A stretch of 64,000 bases of DNA from Hysterangium stoloniferum (GCA_015178975.1 WHVD01000003.1:744001-808000); one strand, 5' to 3'. Shown: positions 14,003-27,341, numbered from the stretch's first letter. Translations and numbers: made by a program. The notes: a model not told the origin generated them from the letters alone.

Positions 14003-17000
14003 TTATCCTGTGACAGATATCAGTGTCGGCGCAGTGGCAGCCTTTTTTCTTTTGCTTAATTTCCGAGAGACCCGTTTTAACTGCTGTTGCTCGTGTGGCT
14101 GCAGGGATTCGTATCCATCCTGTTCCGGGTTCGACACATTCACCTGAACATCAGAGCCAACAGCTAACGGTAGCAATGTCACTCTCTCCTCAGCGCCCTC
14201 TCGCCCAGGCACGTCCAATGATTTTGATCTAACCTGTTGTAAGGACCCGCTTAAAGCTAACGAGCCTATCCCAGAGTTCCTCCCGTTCCATGGTTCGACG
14301 TCCCACTGTCTTCTGTCCAAACCAATGGCTTCCTCGGGGGTGACGATAGCGAAATGTGGCTCACGCTTGCGTAGAATGTTACGCCCTCGGACGGTGAACG
14401 AGAGGGAGCGAGTCAGGGATGACCATGATTGGGTGAGGGACGAAGTGCGTGTGCGGCGGCTCGAGCCGCCTGTCAATGGGACAATGGAAGAGGGGGAGGG
14501 GGAGGAAAGCCTGGATGACGGAGTGCAATTGGACAGTGTGGACGGGGTCGAAGATAAAGGGAGTGGGGCTGTGGTCGAAGCGGGGTTTCTAATGGAGGTG
14601 AACATTACAGGTGAGATACGTGAGATAGTGGGAGAGGGTCCGGCCAGATGAGAGTCTGAGGCACTCGCACCGTTGTAGAACAGTCCGGGTCTGGATGACG
14701 TCTCACTAGAATGAGTAGATGGTGCAGACAAGTCTATCGCACTCCGCATCGTAGTGCGAGTGAGAGCTGGCGTCCGACGCAAAGTCTTCACCCCACTGCC
14801 CACTACAAACGTTTCACCATTCTTGAGAGAGAAGAAGAAATAAGTCAGCGCTTAAATACTTATGTGCAAGGGGCAAAAGGTAGCCTACTGCATCGTCTCT
14901 AGAGTGGTCTGTGAATGCTTCCCTCCTGTCACCACTTGAAAGTGTATCATTACTCTAAAATGAATATCGAAAAGATAAAAACAGTCAGTAAGAGTTGTTG
15001 AAACATAGCTTTTTAGGAATCTCACCTCTGATCCCTCTGGTCGCGTACGTGGATGCAGGGCTGTCAGATCACCCCCCTCCTCCTCCTCCTCTTCTTCTTC
15101 TTCTTCTTCTAATTCTATTATCTGCGGTAATGTTCCTGGCGTAGACCGTCCTGATACAGATCCGACGTTACCACTCCCACTCCCACCGACGCTACTGGTA
15201 CTATTCAGCGAAATAGCCGTCTGGAGTGCATCCGCGATGCTAAGTATCACCGGGGCCACGTTTGGCGTGGGCGCTGCTGCACCTGGAGGGAGAGGGCCAC
15301 TGACGGTACCCACGCCAAAAGCAGTGGGGGTTGGGAGGCGTACAGGCGGGGATGGCCGTTCGTCTCTTGATAGATTGCAATCGCCATCATCTGCTACCGA
15401 TGCCTCTGCTGTTGAAGGTAATACCGGGGTGGACGGACTTGTCGTTTCCGACGACTCTTTCTCGTTTACAACAAATGTGGAAGTTTGGATGGGTTCAGGC
15501 ATTTCATTGCGAGACATGCCTTGCGACAACTTATGGTCTCCACTTGTACTATTAAAGTTTGAATGTTGTATATCCGAAGGCGTCGCCCCAATGAAGCGTT
15601 CATTGACGACATCTGGGCCTGCGCTTTTGGGTGAGGATGGTACATGGGGACATATAATTATTTTGTCCTCCACAAAATAGTCTACATCCTCCAGATTATC
15701 GACTATTGTGTCCTGCGACTCTGGTGACAGATCGGTTGATGAGTGATTCGTGCTTGTCCTCGATTCATGCAGATCGTTATCGGTGTTCAAGGTGGATAAT
15801 TGTGATCTCGAACCTGCCTCGTCTGTCGATGTGGGAAAATGTAAGGCTTTTGGAAGCTGTGAGTGGCTCTCTAAGCCTTCATCGGGTGGTTGAGATACAT
15901 CTGATATCTGTGATGGCAGTAAGAGGGAGCCTGGTTCTGACCGGGAATTAAGTGGCAAATGCAAAGGTATGTTTTCAAGTGACAAGGGCTGTGGGACACC
16001 CGTGGTATTCTTCTGGGTTGAGTCCAAACCACCATCCGTTACAATTACAGGTGAATTTGATGCAATATTACAAGAATCTAGTGGTGATTCCGAGACGCTT
16101 GGAGTCTGAGGTGAGTCTAACAATACATCTACACCATCCACAGGCAAAGGTACATGAACATCCAGGGGAGAGGGTGCTGGAGAGTAGTATACCGTCTCAC
16201 GCTGAGATGTTGGATATTCGTTGATCGCCTGGTCGAGTATGTCGGAGGTAGCCTGGTCTGAAACGGGAATGACCTGAGAGCTTTCGTATTTCTCCTTCAT
16301 GCTAGAATTGGAATTTCCCGGTTGCAAAACGACAACTTCCTCCCTTGTGCCAGTTTCAATGTCCCACAAACCACCAAAGATACATCTTGCGTCTCCTTGT
16401 CTAATGTTTTGGACCCCCTCTCCTCCGCTGTATTCAGTTGTTACACTGCCAGGATGTCCGGCACCCTCTTCCTCCTGAACATCGACGACACTGGGTCCGT
16501 CTGGCATACCACACTCTGTCTCCTCGTCTTTTATGTGACCTCTGTGGCCAGGTAACTCACCACCTCCTAGCGTCGGCGTTGGAATAGAATATCGCTCATC
16601 GATGTCGGTGTCTCCGAGAGAAAATGAGTGAAAGGATCGATATGTTTGCAGCGAGTAAACATCTGAGTCTGAATACGAACGTGATCTGCAGCGTAAAGAG
16701 GTATTACCATCATCCCTCCCGTCGAATGTTTCTGAAGCGGTGTCATAACCATCTTCTGTTTCTGCATCTGCATCTGCTGGTGAATCCGCACGCTCGATTG
16801 GTGACGGAGGACGAGGGAGTGATTGTATGAGTAAGGGAGCCCCCAATGTAAGTGGCGAAATGGGAATTTTCGCTTGGTTATACTGGCTCCAATGCGAATG
16901 CTGGGGTGTAGAAGGAAGTGAAGGCGGCTCTGGGTTGCTAGGTCTATCAATTGTACGTGATGCCTCGAGCTCTTTCTCTCGGTCCAACTGTATACCGGAC

Positions 17001-17782
17001 TGCGTAGGTTTTTGAGCATGAGAGTACAGAGAGTCAATGCTACTCGGAGAATATAAACTTCCCTTCCCTTGTGAGTGGGCAGTCCCCACACTGGGAGTGC
17101 GCACCCTGATACTTGGTGCCTCATCACCCTCCAAAATCATTGATAGGGGAACAGGAGAAATAGGCCTAGGCTCGGGGACAGGTGAGTCCAGGAAACTATC
17201 GCTATTAGTAGGCTCGTGCAGGCCTAGATTGAGCATTTGTCTTTGGGATGAAACAGCGAGGGAGGGCTGAACAGGTTGATTTGTAGTAGAAAGTGATATG
17301 CATGGCTGTGTTTGTGACTGGGTTGAATCTTGCTTCTGTCTTTGCGCCTCGGGGAGGTTTGTGAGAAATGCTTCAGATAGTTTTGTGATACTTTGTACTT
17401 GAGGCTTCCGGACTTCTTCTTTACGACGTACAGAGCTGACAGGTTTTTTCTTAACAAGTCGTCGGCTTCGTTTACCAATGCTCCTTGAGTTATCAGGATG
17501 TGCCTCAGAGTCGCTATGGGTGCCGCGAGTGGGCGATTGTGACCTGGTATGAGTGCGGGTAATGACATTGCAAGGTAACGAGTGGGGTGCAGACTGTGGT
17601 TGCGATGATTGGGTTGAAGGAAACGCATCTGTACTAGAGTTCAGTGTGGGGTCATGGTGCATACGCACTTTGGTAACAATTCCAAGGGTAAGTGAGAGTC
17701 GTCGTAATCGTTGCATCAGCGTAGCAAATGAAAGCGAAAGCAGAAAGAAAAAATGAAAGGAAATGAAGAGACACTGTAGCAC
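14003..17782 (-). CDS. Large disordered Ser/Pro-rich protein, unknown function
   Basis: Three exons (to 15026, 14954-14889, 14821-14003) give up to 1213 residues. Both introns have clean signals and the last exon enters as NGETFVVGSGVKTLRRTP. Most of the protein is Ser/Pro/Thr-rich and should be unstructured. Visible pieces are a basic N-terminal patch (KRSRRLVKKKPVSSVRRKEE), a run of twelve Glu near the end of exon 1, and a basic C-terminal tail (RVSRKLSKRKKA). The start is uncertain: 17782 gives a hydrophobic N-terminus that could be a signal anchor, while ATGs at 17716 or 17662 remove it. I recognise no domain. A signalling scaffold or regulator is a guess only. Confidence 0.65.
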
Positions 17783-17856
17783 CAGACAGCTAGAAGTTCG
17801 ACTTGTGATGAAAGATCAAAACAGTTCCAAATAAAGGAAAGGGTTCAACTAGGAGC

Positions 17857-17861
17857 AAAAA
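17857..17861 (-). terminator. Pol III T-run terminator of tRNA-Gly
   Basis: Five consecutive T on the minus strand begin five bases after the tRNA 3' end, the usual RNA polymerase III stop. Confidence 0.7.
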
Positions 17862-17865
17862 GATT

Positions 17866-17945
17866 TGCATTAAACGAGAATCGAACTCGTGGCTAGTCGA
17901 TCTAGCACATGGCAACGACTAAGGTTACCACTACCCCATTAATGC
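17866..17945 (-). tRNA. tRNA-Gly(GCC) with a 9-nt intron
   Basis: The minus-strand sequence folds as a complete tRNA. The 7-bp acceptor stem is GCATTAA/TTAATGC. The D arm has GGG/CCT with a 9-nt loop. The anticodon stem is AGTCG/CGACT, and the T arm is ACGAG-TTCGATT-CTCGT. The anticodon loop is 16 nt. Placing the usual intron after position 37 leaves the loop TTGCCA...T, with anticodon GCC at 17913-17911 and an intron of 9 nt (TGTGCTAGA). The discriminator is A (17866). Internal A- and B-box sequences for RNA polymerase III are present. Confidence 0.85.
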
Positions 17946-18046
17946 TTCTCTAGGAGAGACGAATAGTCATAATCTAAAAATTAAAGCATTATGTAGCATG
18001 CGCACGCGTGCAACCACTGTATCGAGTTTCGAGTTGCACGTTACTG

Positions 18047-19134
18047 ATGGGCTTCACTGGGTGAGTTTTCAGTCATCGATAGCTCAACAAAGCGTTTGCT
18101 TAAATATTGTCAGGCTAGCTCGTTGGATCAATGCACCTACCAATGGGTTTGAGCTGATTAATGACAACATTATTCGTAATCATGGTGTATGCTCGAACAG
18201 TATTTTTTGCTGGATCCTCAGTTCTTACGTCGCCTTCAGGGCACGCCTCGGGGCAAGTGGATGCTCACAGTTAAATCCTATCGTCCAATTCCAGTTCAAA
18301 ATGGTTCGGAAGGACACGTTCTCCCTGATCGCACCATGTGTGCTGTCACTATGAATGAGAATGCCTTCGTTTTAATTGATGATCCGGTAGCTCCCACTAG
18401 AGCAGAAATTCTGGCAGCTGCAGCCGAGAATCCTCTCGCAAACCAGCAAACTAGTGACAGTGTTGACGTATATCCTCCCCACTATCGAACAACTTATGTC
18501 ACGGTCAACCCGCCACAATCTCTGGAATTACTATTAACACAATTACGGGCTCAGTGGCAATCAGCCCGACAACTAGCTGGACAGCATCGTGGGCAGAGTA
18601 ATCTGGGTACAACGAGTGTACAACTCTCGGTCGAAGGCAGTGTTTTTGCAATTGGCACCGATTGGCTCGTACGAGTGGGAAACGTCGTCCTCGCTGGTGG
18701 CACTGTACGCGGAATGCTACTTGAGGTTTGTGGATTGATCGTCATTATTCTTTCCTGTATGACCGAAGTAAGACCAGGCCGAATATCTACCTCTCCATGC
18801 TATGCCTGTGCAGTCTGCAGACGGTACATCGGAGCTTCTTTCTAATCTTCTCACCTCCCTTCTACCTCGTCTTTCAGATGCACGAACTGTTGCCGTGACA
18901 ATCCCTCCTGGTCAGTGGGATGAAGTCTTGTATTCTGGTGACTCGTCAATAGAAGAAACCAATCCTACTAATGGCAATAGCGACCTGGAGGACGATGAAG
19001 AAGTTCTTGACGGTGTTTATATCCATGGTGTTCCTCCGTCGAGAAGTAAGCAAGGAGATTGGCAGGGCATTGATAGAGATCGCAGAGCTGCCTTCTTGAT
19101 TATTGGTGCTTTAAAAGCCGAAGGATTATTGTAG
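18047..19134 (+). CDS. MED20: Mediator complex subunit 20
   Basis: Four exons (18047-18060, 18119-18146, 18201-18725, 18778-19134) give 307 residues. The start MGFTG matches the conserved MGVT opening of Med20. Further family blocks are GKWMLTVKSYRPI, the core DWLVRVGNVVLAGGTVRGML and EAEYLPLHAMPVQ. Med20 is a head-module subunit of Mediator. The model has a 14-nt first coding exon and a 28-nt second exon. I chose the acceptor at 18118 (ggctag) because only it keeps the frame into the third exon. The exact N-terminal splicing is the least certain part. The tRNA-Gly lies about 100 bp upstream, divergently oriented. Confidence 0.85.
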
Positions 19135-19370
19135 TTATATTTACAACGATCCATCACTTTGTTCGAATTCACGGGTTCCATGTAAAATTATAATAAAATC
19201 AGTCTTATACATACATTGATGGTTGTATCGTGTACCTAGTATACTTATATGTTTTCGGACTCAAGCACGACTAAGGACGACAGACTTACAAGTAAGGCCA
19301 ACGGCTGAAGCGGTGAGTGCCAGTCCCTTGGTGCATTCTGACTTGACTCGTCGTTCATGGCATCATATCT

Positions 19371-21310
19371 ATGCTTCTTTTCTCGACACTTCATCGTCGG
19401 ATGCAGTTCATATCCTATGTCAAATACCCTGCTGTAATAACAAGACAGTCTTCAGCTAACCTTCAAGGGTCTCTCCATTTCTATCAGAATAAGCAGCTTG
19501 AATTGTACGCATCACGGAAGGCGAAGCCGTTGACTCTCAGGCAATTGGTACGGCCGAGTCGTATCACCTGCGGTAACTTCGTATCGAAGAGACCCTCTTC
19601 TAGGTGTTCTATGGTAAATCCATGAATGAAGATCGCCTCATCAAGGTAGCAAGGTTTCGTTAGCTGTTCGGCTCGACTCATGCTTCGCAGAGCGCAAACT
19701 ACGTGCGGACTGAGCTCCCCGTTCGACTTTCTCACAGAATAAGGTATGTGCATTATCTTTTAATCACTTTTCAGCTTAGATGTGCGTTACAGAGACATGC
19801 AGGCTCTACCATATGCTGTCGTGACTCGAGAAGGAGTGGCCGCAATGTATAGGGTGTGTATCGCGTCCAGCAAGCGAAGGTTCATCTGCTCCAACTGATT
19901 GTTCTTTATTCTAGCTTTATTGGTCGGCTTTCGAGAAGTTAGTCTATTAATATGGCCTGTATCATTGTTTTTTTATGTGGCATTATAGGTTTCGACGTTA
20001 TCCACAAATCAACTCATTGGAGGATAATGCAGCATTTTGTACTTTTTTAAAAGAAATGCTAGATGAACAGTTGGTCAATCTGCGCATTTAGTTTTGTATT
20101 TTTAATTTTGTACAATTCACAGTCTTCCCGTCATTCCGAATTTATACCTAGGGCTATCACTCGCATCACACCATCTTTTACCTGAGCAACTTGACTCATT
20201 CATGCGCAGGATGTTGGTATCTCGAATATCTCGTCGTGTTCTTGCAGAGCACCATCTAGCGTTATCTGCTTCCTTCCGGGAGTCACGCTCATCGAAAGCG
20301 CCGCCAGCCAACAACCAAGCTCAGGGTAATGTCGGCATAATATATACAGATCTCTCTGTCAAATCTAGCATCGAACATTGCGTAACCTTAATACGATCGT
20401 GTCCTCATCATGTCTTAGACCTGGACAGCCGGTGCATGGAAGATGGTAACGACCTCACAGAAGGTTGGCCGGAGGTTATTATCGATGGTGATCGGGACAC
20501 TCGCTTCTCATATATTAAGGACCATTTGGACTATATTGTGTTCGAATTATTGAAGAATGTGAGAAAGTGTGCAGTGCATATTTCCTTGGCCTAATAATGA
20601 TTCTAGGCGCTGCGCTTTACAATCAAACACAACAAAGAATTACACAAACCACCAGGGTCCATCAAAGCCACGATTGTCGCGAGCCCCGATGATGTCTCTA
20701 TCCGGATAACGGATGAAGGTGATTCTCGTTTCCTGCTTTAACATTAATGCCGTCCCTACTGTTACTGCAGGAGGTGGACTCTCCGCGAATCCGTATGTGC
20801 AAGCGCCATCGGATCTTTTCTCCTTCTCTCATCTGCGAAATGCCGGCAGGCTGGAAGATGTTCGCCTTATTGCCCTGCGAGACGCCATCTCTAATTCAAG
20901 AGGAATCAAGGGTACTGTTGGCGAGCAAGTAGCTAAACTACCCGTTGATGTAAGCTCTGAACTACGGGAACGAGTTGGGTCGACGGAGAACCTGCCACAT
21001 ATCGGCATTGGCCTTCCTATGAGTAACGTTTTTGCAGGGTAATTTTTTGAGATTATTAAATGGGACGGAATTTAACAGATATGATACCATTAGATATTTC
21101 GGTGGTTCTTTGCAACTGGTTCCTATGGATGGCTGGGGTATGTGGTATCGCAATTATAGGATGATCCTCGTAACTAACTCTCGTATAATACAGGTACTGA
21201 CGTATATGTGAGATTACCAAAGCTTGTAAGTCAAGGTGTTTAATTCTTCAAGAATTCCATTTTGACATTAACTCTCCAAGGGAACCAATTTGGAAGGGAT
21301 TGAGGTTTAA
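19371..21310 (+). CDS. Mitochondrial dehydrogenase kinase (PDK/BCKDK family)
   Basis: Twelve exons (19371-19547, 19604-19645, 19691-19743, 19793-19853, 19915-19937, 19989-20069, 20123-20558, 20607-20718, 20771-21038, 21079-21137, 21194-21225, 21281-21310) give 457 residues. The N-terminal helical domain has KPLTLRQLVFYGK, RIRDMQALPYAVV and LPEQLDSFMRRM. The GHKL ATPase part has LDYIVFELLKNALRFTI (N box), SIRITDEGGGLS (G1) and GIGLPMSNVFAGYDTIRYFGG, ending DGWGTDVYVRLPKL. These kinases inactivate pyruvate or branched-chain 2-oxoacid dehydrogenase in the matrix; I cannot tell which substrate. The N-terminus (MLLFSTLHRRMQF...) fits a mitochondrial targeting peptide. Exon 5 is only 23 nt. Confidence 0.88.
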
Positions 21311-21593
21311 ACTCGAGGGTATCCACCATTTGTACTACTATAAATGCTTATTTACGTAAACATCTGTTAACTATTTTATCCTTCGGGGTAATTGCTTAGT
21401 CGTCATCGATTCGAAATGTTTTTGTTTATAGCATAATTATGGTAATAAAATATGCATTGCCAATGCAACTGAGTTAGCGTGTGCAGTGAATTCTAATTTT
21501 AGGACTGTGGACCTCTGTGTACGCGTTTTACCGCATTCACACTCACGTATTGTCTATATACATTTCAACGACAAACGGCCGACGTGACTATCG

Positions 21594-24500
21594 ATGGCGG
21601 GAAAGAAAGGCACGTCTGCAACAAAACCTCCCTCAAAAACTGCGGTATGCGTGTCCGTCATTATTCAATAATTCGACAGGATAGCTCAGCTGCACGTGAA
21701 TTTCTACAGGGACTTCCGCGGCAGGCTAACTTACTTCAATTTTATAAGAAACGGTCAGAACTCACAGTTGGAAATGTAACGGCAGGGAAAGGAGATCCAC
21801 AACAGCAGCCTCCCTCTCAATTTCAACATGGTGGGCAAAATAGCTGTAGAACTTGCTGTCCGTGTAATGATGTCGCTCAGAATTGCAGAATTCACCTTCT
21901 GAACTGAGCTCCACCCAACATAAGAGAGGAGGAAGTTTCATCGAGGAATCACAGCGTGGGACTCTTTAATTCTCTAAATTTATCATGAATTCTGACATTA
22001 CGACTAACTTATGCTCATAGGGCAGGTGCGTCTGGAAATAACTGACCAGACCGCGGAACCCATCCCAGAAGCCTTTCATAAATCAAATGAAGGTAATGTG
22101 GTGACCCACCTTGTGGAGAATGGAGAATGCGGATCCCCGCGTTCGAAGAAATTGGAGACACGGAACGCTGCTACGACATCTCAAAATAGCATACCTAACT
22201 TCCGCTTAGATGCTGAAGGCGGAGAGCCTTCTTTCCTACAGAACTTACCACCTGTAATGACTCCCATGAAAACTGTCACGGGGGGACCTACACCAACTGT
22301 CATTGATTTGACTTCATCCCCTATTGTCAACCATAGAGCCGCCAATGATACCAATAACTTTACCACGAAGTCTTTTATTGTTGTCCCGGACGACACAGAT
22401 CCCTCTAGTTTTCCCCTGTTGGGCAGTGAGAATGTTCCAATTGAGTTGAGCTCCTCGCCATCTCTGGAGATCTCACACTCTAAAACTATCCACCCGTTTT
22501 TTGCTCGGTCTTTTAAGGGCCCAGCGAAGAGTATCCCTAGTCATACGACATCGCCGATTAATACTGCCGCGAAGTCCTTAGAGTCAATTTGGCCGGATGC
22601 TATTTGCCAACATACCACAGGCCCTCAGAGCTCATTTTGGACATCTACATCGTTTCTACCGTTTGGTAAACGTCGACCATGCTCTGCGCCATCATTGACC
22701 ATTCAACCTCTTAGCCTCGGTTTCCTAAAGGTTCCAAGCTCGGCCCAAAGCGCATCCCAAGATCGCATACTGCCCACAAAATGTCAAATACCGACCTCTG
22801 CTGACCGTGGATCTGCCATATCTTCACTGCCAGATGAACATCGAAATCATCCAGGGATCTCACGTCTCTTAAACATCTCACAGTCAGCCGGCTCGTCTGT
22901 ACAGAGTGAGATGTGGTCTCATAAATGGCGGCCGCGAAATGCGTCTGAAGTATTGGGTAATGAAGACAACGCCGTGTATTTGAAGACATGGCTTCATACC
23001 TTAGCTCTTCGAGGGGGCACGTCACATACGGCATTCGTCAACTCGGCGGATGTGGACTGTGCATTACCAAGAACGAAGGGTCCCAATGTGGTACGCGTGG
23101 TAGACAAAAGGCGCAAGAGACGGCGACTGCAAAGCACTGACGATTCTGATGTTGACCAATGGATTGCTGACGACAACGACGACGACGAAGTTATGGGAAG
23201 CAGCGGAAGTGAATCTAGAGAGAATGTTCCCCGTGATGGCATCTTACCACGGAGAGCAGGCACTGATTCCCCGCATAAATCCTCTAAGCGAAACTTGGAG
23301 TTGGGTGCAGGTCCTCCTGAAAATTTCAGACCGCCCGATTTTTCAACGTTGACGAACACAATTCTCCTTGAGGGTCCTCCTGGCTCAGGCAAAACTTCAA
23401 CGATTTACGCTTGCGCAGAAGAACTTGGGTGGGAGGTGTTCGAAGTTTATCCAGGGATTGGCAAGAGATCCGGTGTCAGTCTTTCATCTTTAATCGGTGA
23501 TGTGGGGACAAATCATCTTGTCGGAGGCCGAAAAACGGGTACACATACGAAACATAACACCAGGGCCGTGAGTATATTTTTCATCGTCGACAACACACCA
23601 ATGAACACTGACCTCTGTTTCTTTCCATTCTGATTCTAATAATCTCGGTCGGCAGAATCAGGGAAACCATGATGTAACTGTCAACCACGAGGATCAAACT
23701 ATTCTACAGTCAATTATTGTCTTGGAAGAAGTTGATATCTTATTTAAGGACGACACAAGTTTCTGGTCCACCGTGGTAAACATCATAAAACACTCACACC
23801 GTCCTGTCATCCTGACTTGTAATGGTAAGCTCAAAAAACATTTCAATGAATAGAATAATCGTACAACCTCACAGACGCGTCGCTGCTTCCGCAGGATGAC
23901 CTCCCTTTGCAGACATGCCTGCATTTTCGATCATGCCCGACACCCTTGGCCGTGTCATTCCTTCAATGTGTTTGCCTGGCCGAGGACCGTCTCGTTTCGC
24001 GGAAGCAATTGGAGATTCTATATACGGAAAACTCATATACCTTAATGAGTTCTGATGAGTCGGATGAACCGCTACTTCCCTTTCCGAGTCAGGTACCGCC
24101 TTGTCCGGATATACGACGAAGTCTAAACTACTTGCAATTTTGGTGCATTCGGAATCTCGTTGCTGTTGAAGAGGAGTACAACACTGGCCTAGCACCTACT
24201 CTGGATTCGTCACGGAATGAAATTATCGCGGATTGGTCTCAGCTTCTTAATAAATATGATGGTTCTTCTCCAGCCACAGACGGAACTTATAATTCTCATT
24301 GGTTGCAGCGGCAGTCAGAGTGTGCGTCGTATGTTGATGCATATCTTGAGCGGCGTCCGTGGGATGTAGAAGAGGTGCGTTATCGGTTCATACATGATAC
24401 GAAGCATATCTGTAATATATTTTAGGCTCTCGCCATTGATAGGTACGAACCCTCGGCAGACGATGAAGTAGGCCACCTACTACTTTGCAAGTTTCGTGCC

Positions 24501-24965
24501 ACAGAGCGCTCGCGTGGGCTTGCATTTTATAATCGCGAGACAGACATGGCATACGAGGCGCTTTACGGGTCTCATCACGTGTTTGAGACCGCAGTTGGGC
24601 CACACGTGAAGGCCAATCTTAGTGAACGTGGAACCACGCGACTATTGGATTCTCGATTACTAAGGAGACGGCGCATGGCAAACCAAGTTCGAATTGTTTC
24701 ATTTTTAGATGATGTAATTTCGAGATTTAGCCCACTACTCCCTCGACCGGCCGCGGTGCTGGACTATACCCCGTATGTGCGACAAATGATTATTGCAGAC
24801 GACGTCATGGAAGCGGCTGCTCGTGCGAAGCTAGAGGCGAGCCAATCGGCAATTGATGTGCAAGGACGGCGGCGGCGGCGGCGGCGGGCTGCGGAGGAAT
24901 ACATACGACATCTGGCGGTATCTGAGGGTGGTCAGGAGGCGGCGCGTGAGTTCTGTTGGGTGTGA
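21594..24965 (+). CDS. ELG1: Elg1/ATAD5-like alternative RFC large subunit
   Basis: Seven exons (21594-21644, 21680-21830, 21881-21955, 22021-23567, 23656-23824, 23875-24374, 24426-24965) give 1010 residues. The RFC-like AAA+ domain has SHKWRPRNASEVLGNEDN, Walker A GPPGSGKTS and Walker B IIVLEEVDILF, followed by HSHRPVILTCND. A C-terminal helical collar domain ends in an Arg-rich stretch. The N-terminal region is long and disordered. It contains AREFLQGLPRQANLLQFYKK and Ser/Thr-Pro sites, and the KPPSK start is basic. Elg1 with Rfc2-5 unloads PCNA from chromatin after replication. Intron 1 is exactly 35 nt. The coding region ends with an Arg run (GRRRRRRRAAEE). Confidence 0.88.
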
Positions 24966-25185
24966 GACAGTGTGTATTTTCAGAGGTTATCAAATCGCAC
25001 GTGTAATCCTGAGGAGATGTTGTATTATGTAATGCTGCTGCTAAGAGAGTTTTGCATATCAAAAGCCCTGATCCCTTCTGTCGCTTCCCGTCTGTTGGCC
25101 CAATTCCTTCGTGCTCGTCGTCGTCGACGTCGGTGAGCAAGTCGTGCGTGTAGGCTGTCGTATATTAGTATTCAGGTATTGCCTA

Positions 25186-27101
25186 ATGGATGCCGCCTCG
25201 ACTAATCAAACACCGACAGAGGTCGAGAGCATCGACCGCCCCCGTCTCCCATCTCCTGCGCCACAATTAGCATCCTTGCAGCCTCTTGCGCCTCTTGAAT
25301 ATCTTCAAAATCAACGTAGAGGGTCTATTACCGATCCTTCTTTACACGCTTCCCCGCCTGACCCTACACAGAACCATCATTACCACCACCATCACCAGCA
25401 GCTCCCCCTGAATCACTCCACCGAACAGCGTGTAAAGCGCTCCCCAAGGACTATACGTCCAACCTCTCCTTTTGTCTTCGGTGACGCGTCAGTTCATCCA
25501 CCAGATCTGTCAAGTCCCCATATTCGTCGTCTCCTCCGTTCCCCTTCGAATGAGGCTTTAGATTCCTCGCATTCCCCGGACCGATCTGACGACTCGTCCC
25601 GAACCCGAGACCTACGTGCTTCTTCACTCACGCCAGATCGTCGTACAGCGCAAGACGAATCAAGATCTTGGGCAAGTTCAGACTCCCAACGTGACAAACG
25701 CTCTGACCAACCTGCTACCATGGACATCGATAACCATACGCCTGACGATGACGCAGATTTTAAAGCTCGCCAAGGCATTCCACATATTATAGCTGGCCCC
25801 GCTTCCGGTACCTCCCAGGGTGCATTTGACTTTAATATGCGACGGCATTCAATAGCAGACCATCCCGTTCCGCACCGTGGCATGCCCCACCCTCCAAACA
25901 TGCCCCATCCCCCATCTCGCTCCCCGGGAATGCCCTCACTACCCCAAGGTCTCAAACGCAAAATGTCTCCAGATCGCAGTACATTGTACCCAATGGGCGA
26001 AGAGGATGCATCTCATCATCAGACCGCTTTACCGGATATCCAAGGGCCTGCTCCAAAACGTCGCAGCTCGGCCTTTGATACACACCGCATCGCCCAATTG
26101 AGCTTGTACGACCGACGTGAGCCAATCGATTCACGCACCCCTCCCATCCAAGGCTCTCAGGGCGTACAGGGCGTACAGTGGTGGCTACAAGATCGCCGAG
26201 ATTCCACTTCATCTATGTTTTCTAATGCATCACTGGGCAGCGTGGGTGGTTACAGTTCTTCGGGGTTCTCCGGAGAGTCTGCCTTTCCTGCACCACGACA
26301 AGGCCTTGCCAATATGGCATGGCCTCCAGCTCATCTGTCTGCGGGTTCGAATCATGAGGCAGACACTCCTATACATGGGCTACCTCGACATTTCCCCCCA
26401 CGTGTAACTGGACCAGGCGATGATGCTCTCACTCCCTTTCCACCCATTCCACCAACAACAATGCCGCCAGACCGTCGAATGTCTGTCCCTGATATTTCCT
26501 CCACCGGGCAACCTCAACGTAATCTACGGTCAAAGTCCCGTCCGCCATCTTCGTCTGTCGCTTCGCGTGCAGTAGAAAGGCAACCGTCTACCAACCCATC
26601 TGAAGGTGACGGTATGGCAGAAGATTCTGAAGCGTCTCCCACTCAACAACATATGCTACATCCCTCCAGTTCCCTGAAAGATGGAGCATCGCCCTATTCA
26701 CGCTCGCCCGAGTTGCGAGTGTCACACAAGCTTGCAGAACGCAAGCGTCGGAAAGAGATGAAAGATCTCTTTGATGAACTTCGGGAGCAACTACCCGCTG
26801 ACCGTGGCATGAAAGCAAGTAAATGGGAGATTTTGACAAAGGGTATGCTCTTCTTTTGGCGTCGAGAACATTTAGCACTAAAATTGTTTTCGCAGCTGTT
26901 GACTTCATTCAGACTTTAAAGACGTCGCAGCAGGAACTAACTCGAGAAGTAGAGATGCTGCGACGTGAATTAGATACACGCTCAAATAGCCAGTTTCAGC
27001 AAAACGCGACGTCTAATCACTCGACTGGCTATAATGCAGGCTTTATGCCACCTGGGTTATCTCAATCGCAACATGCACCTGCGGATTCAGCTGCTACATA
27101 G
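25186..27101 (+). CDS. bHLH transcription factor
   Basis: Two exons (25186-26842, 26896-27101) give 620 residues. A long disordered Pro/Ser/His-rich region (about 500 residues) precedes one basic helix-loop-helix near the C-terminus. The basic region and helix 1 read KLAERKRRKEMKDLFDEL. The loop is REQLPADRGMKASK, and helix 2 is WEILTKAVDFIQTL, split by the intron. A short leucine-rich coiled segment (ELTREVEMLRREL) follows. The basic region has the H-E-R spacing (SHKLAERKRR) expected of E-box binders. The target genes are unknown. The start at 25186 is the first in-frame ATG. Confidence 0.85.
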
Positions 27102-27341
27102 CAGAACAGTCAGCAGGTCTGGGGCGGTCTCCTCCTTTGAGATTATGTCGACGTCCGCCATCTGATAAATGCGGTTATATGCCACAGATGACACCCTTCA
27201 TCTATTCATGCTTTCACCGCGGTTCGTCTGAATCCGTGAATTCGTTTTTTTTTCACGATTCGTGGCACATAGATATGTGAGGCTATGGCTATCCATATTC
27301 CAATAATATAGTTACAATCATACAAGTGCGGCTATATACAA

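Noticed and set aside
15237-15680. Plus-strand frame of 147 codons
   Set aside because: Antisense to the large Ser/Pro-rich gene; composition mirrors the complementary low-complexity codons.
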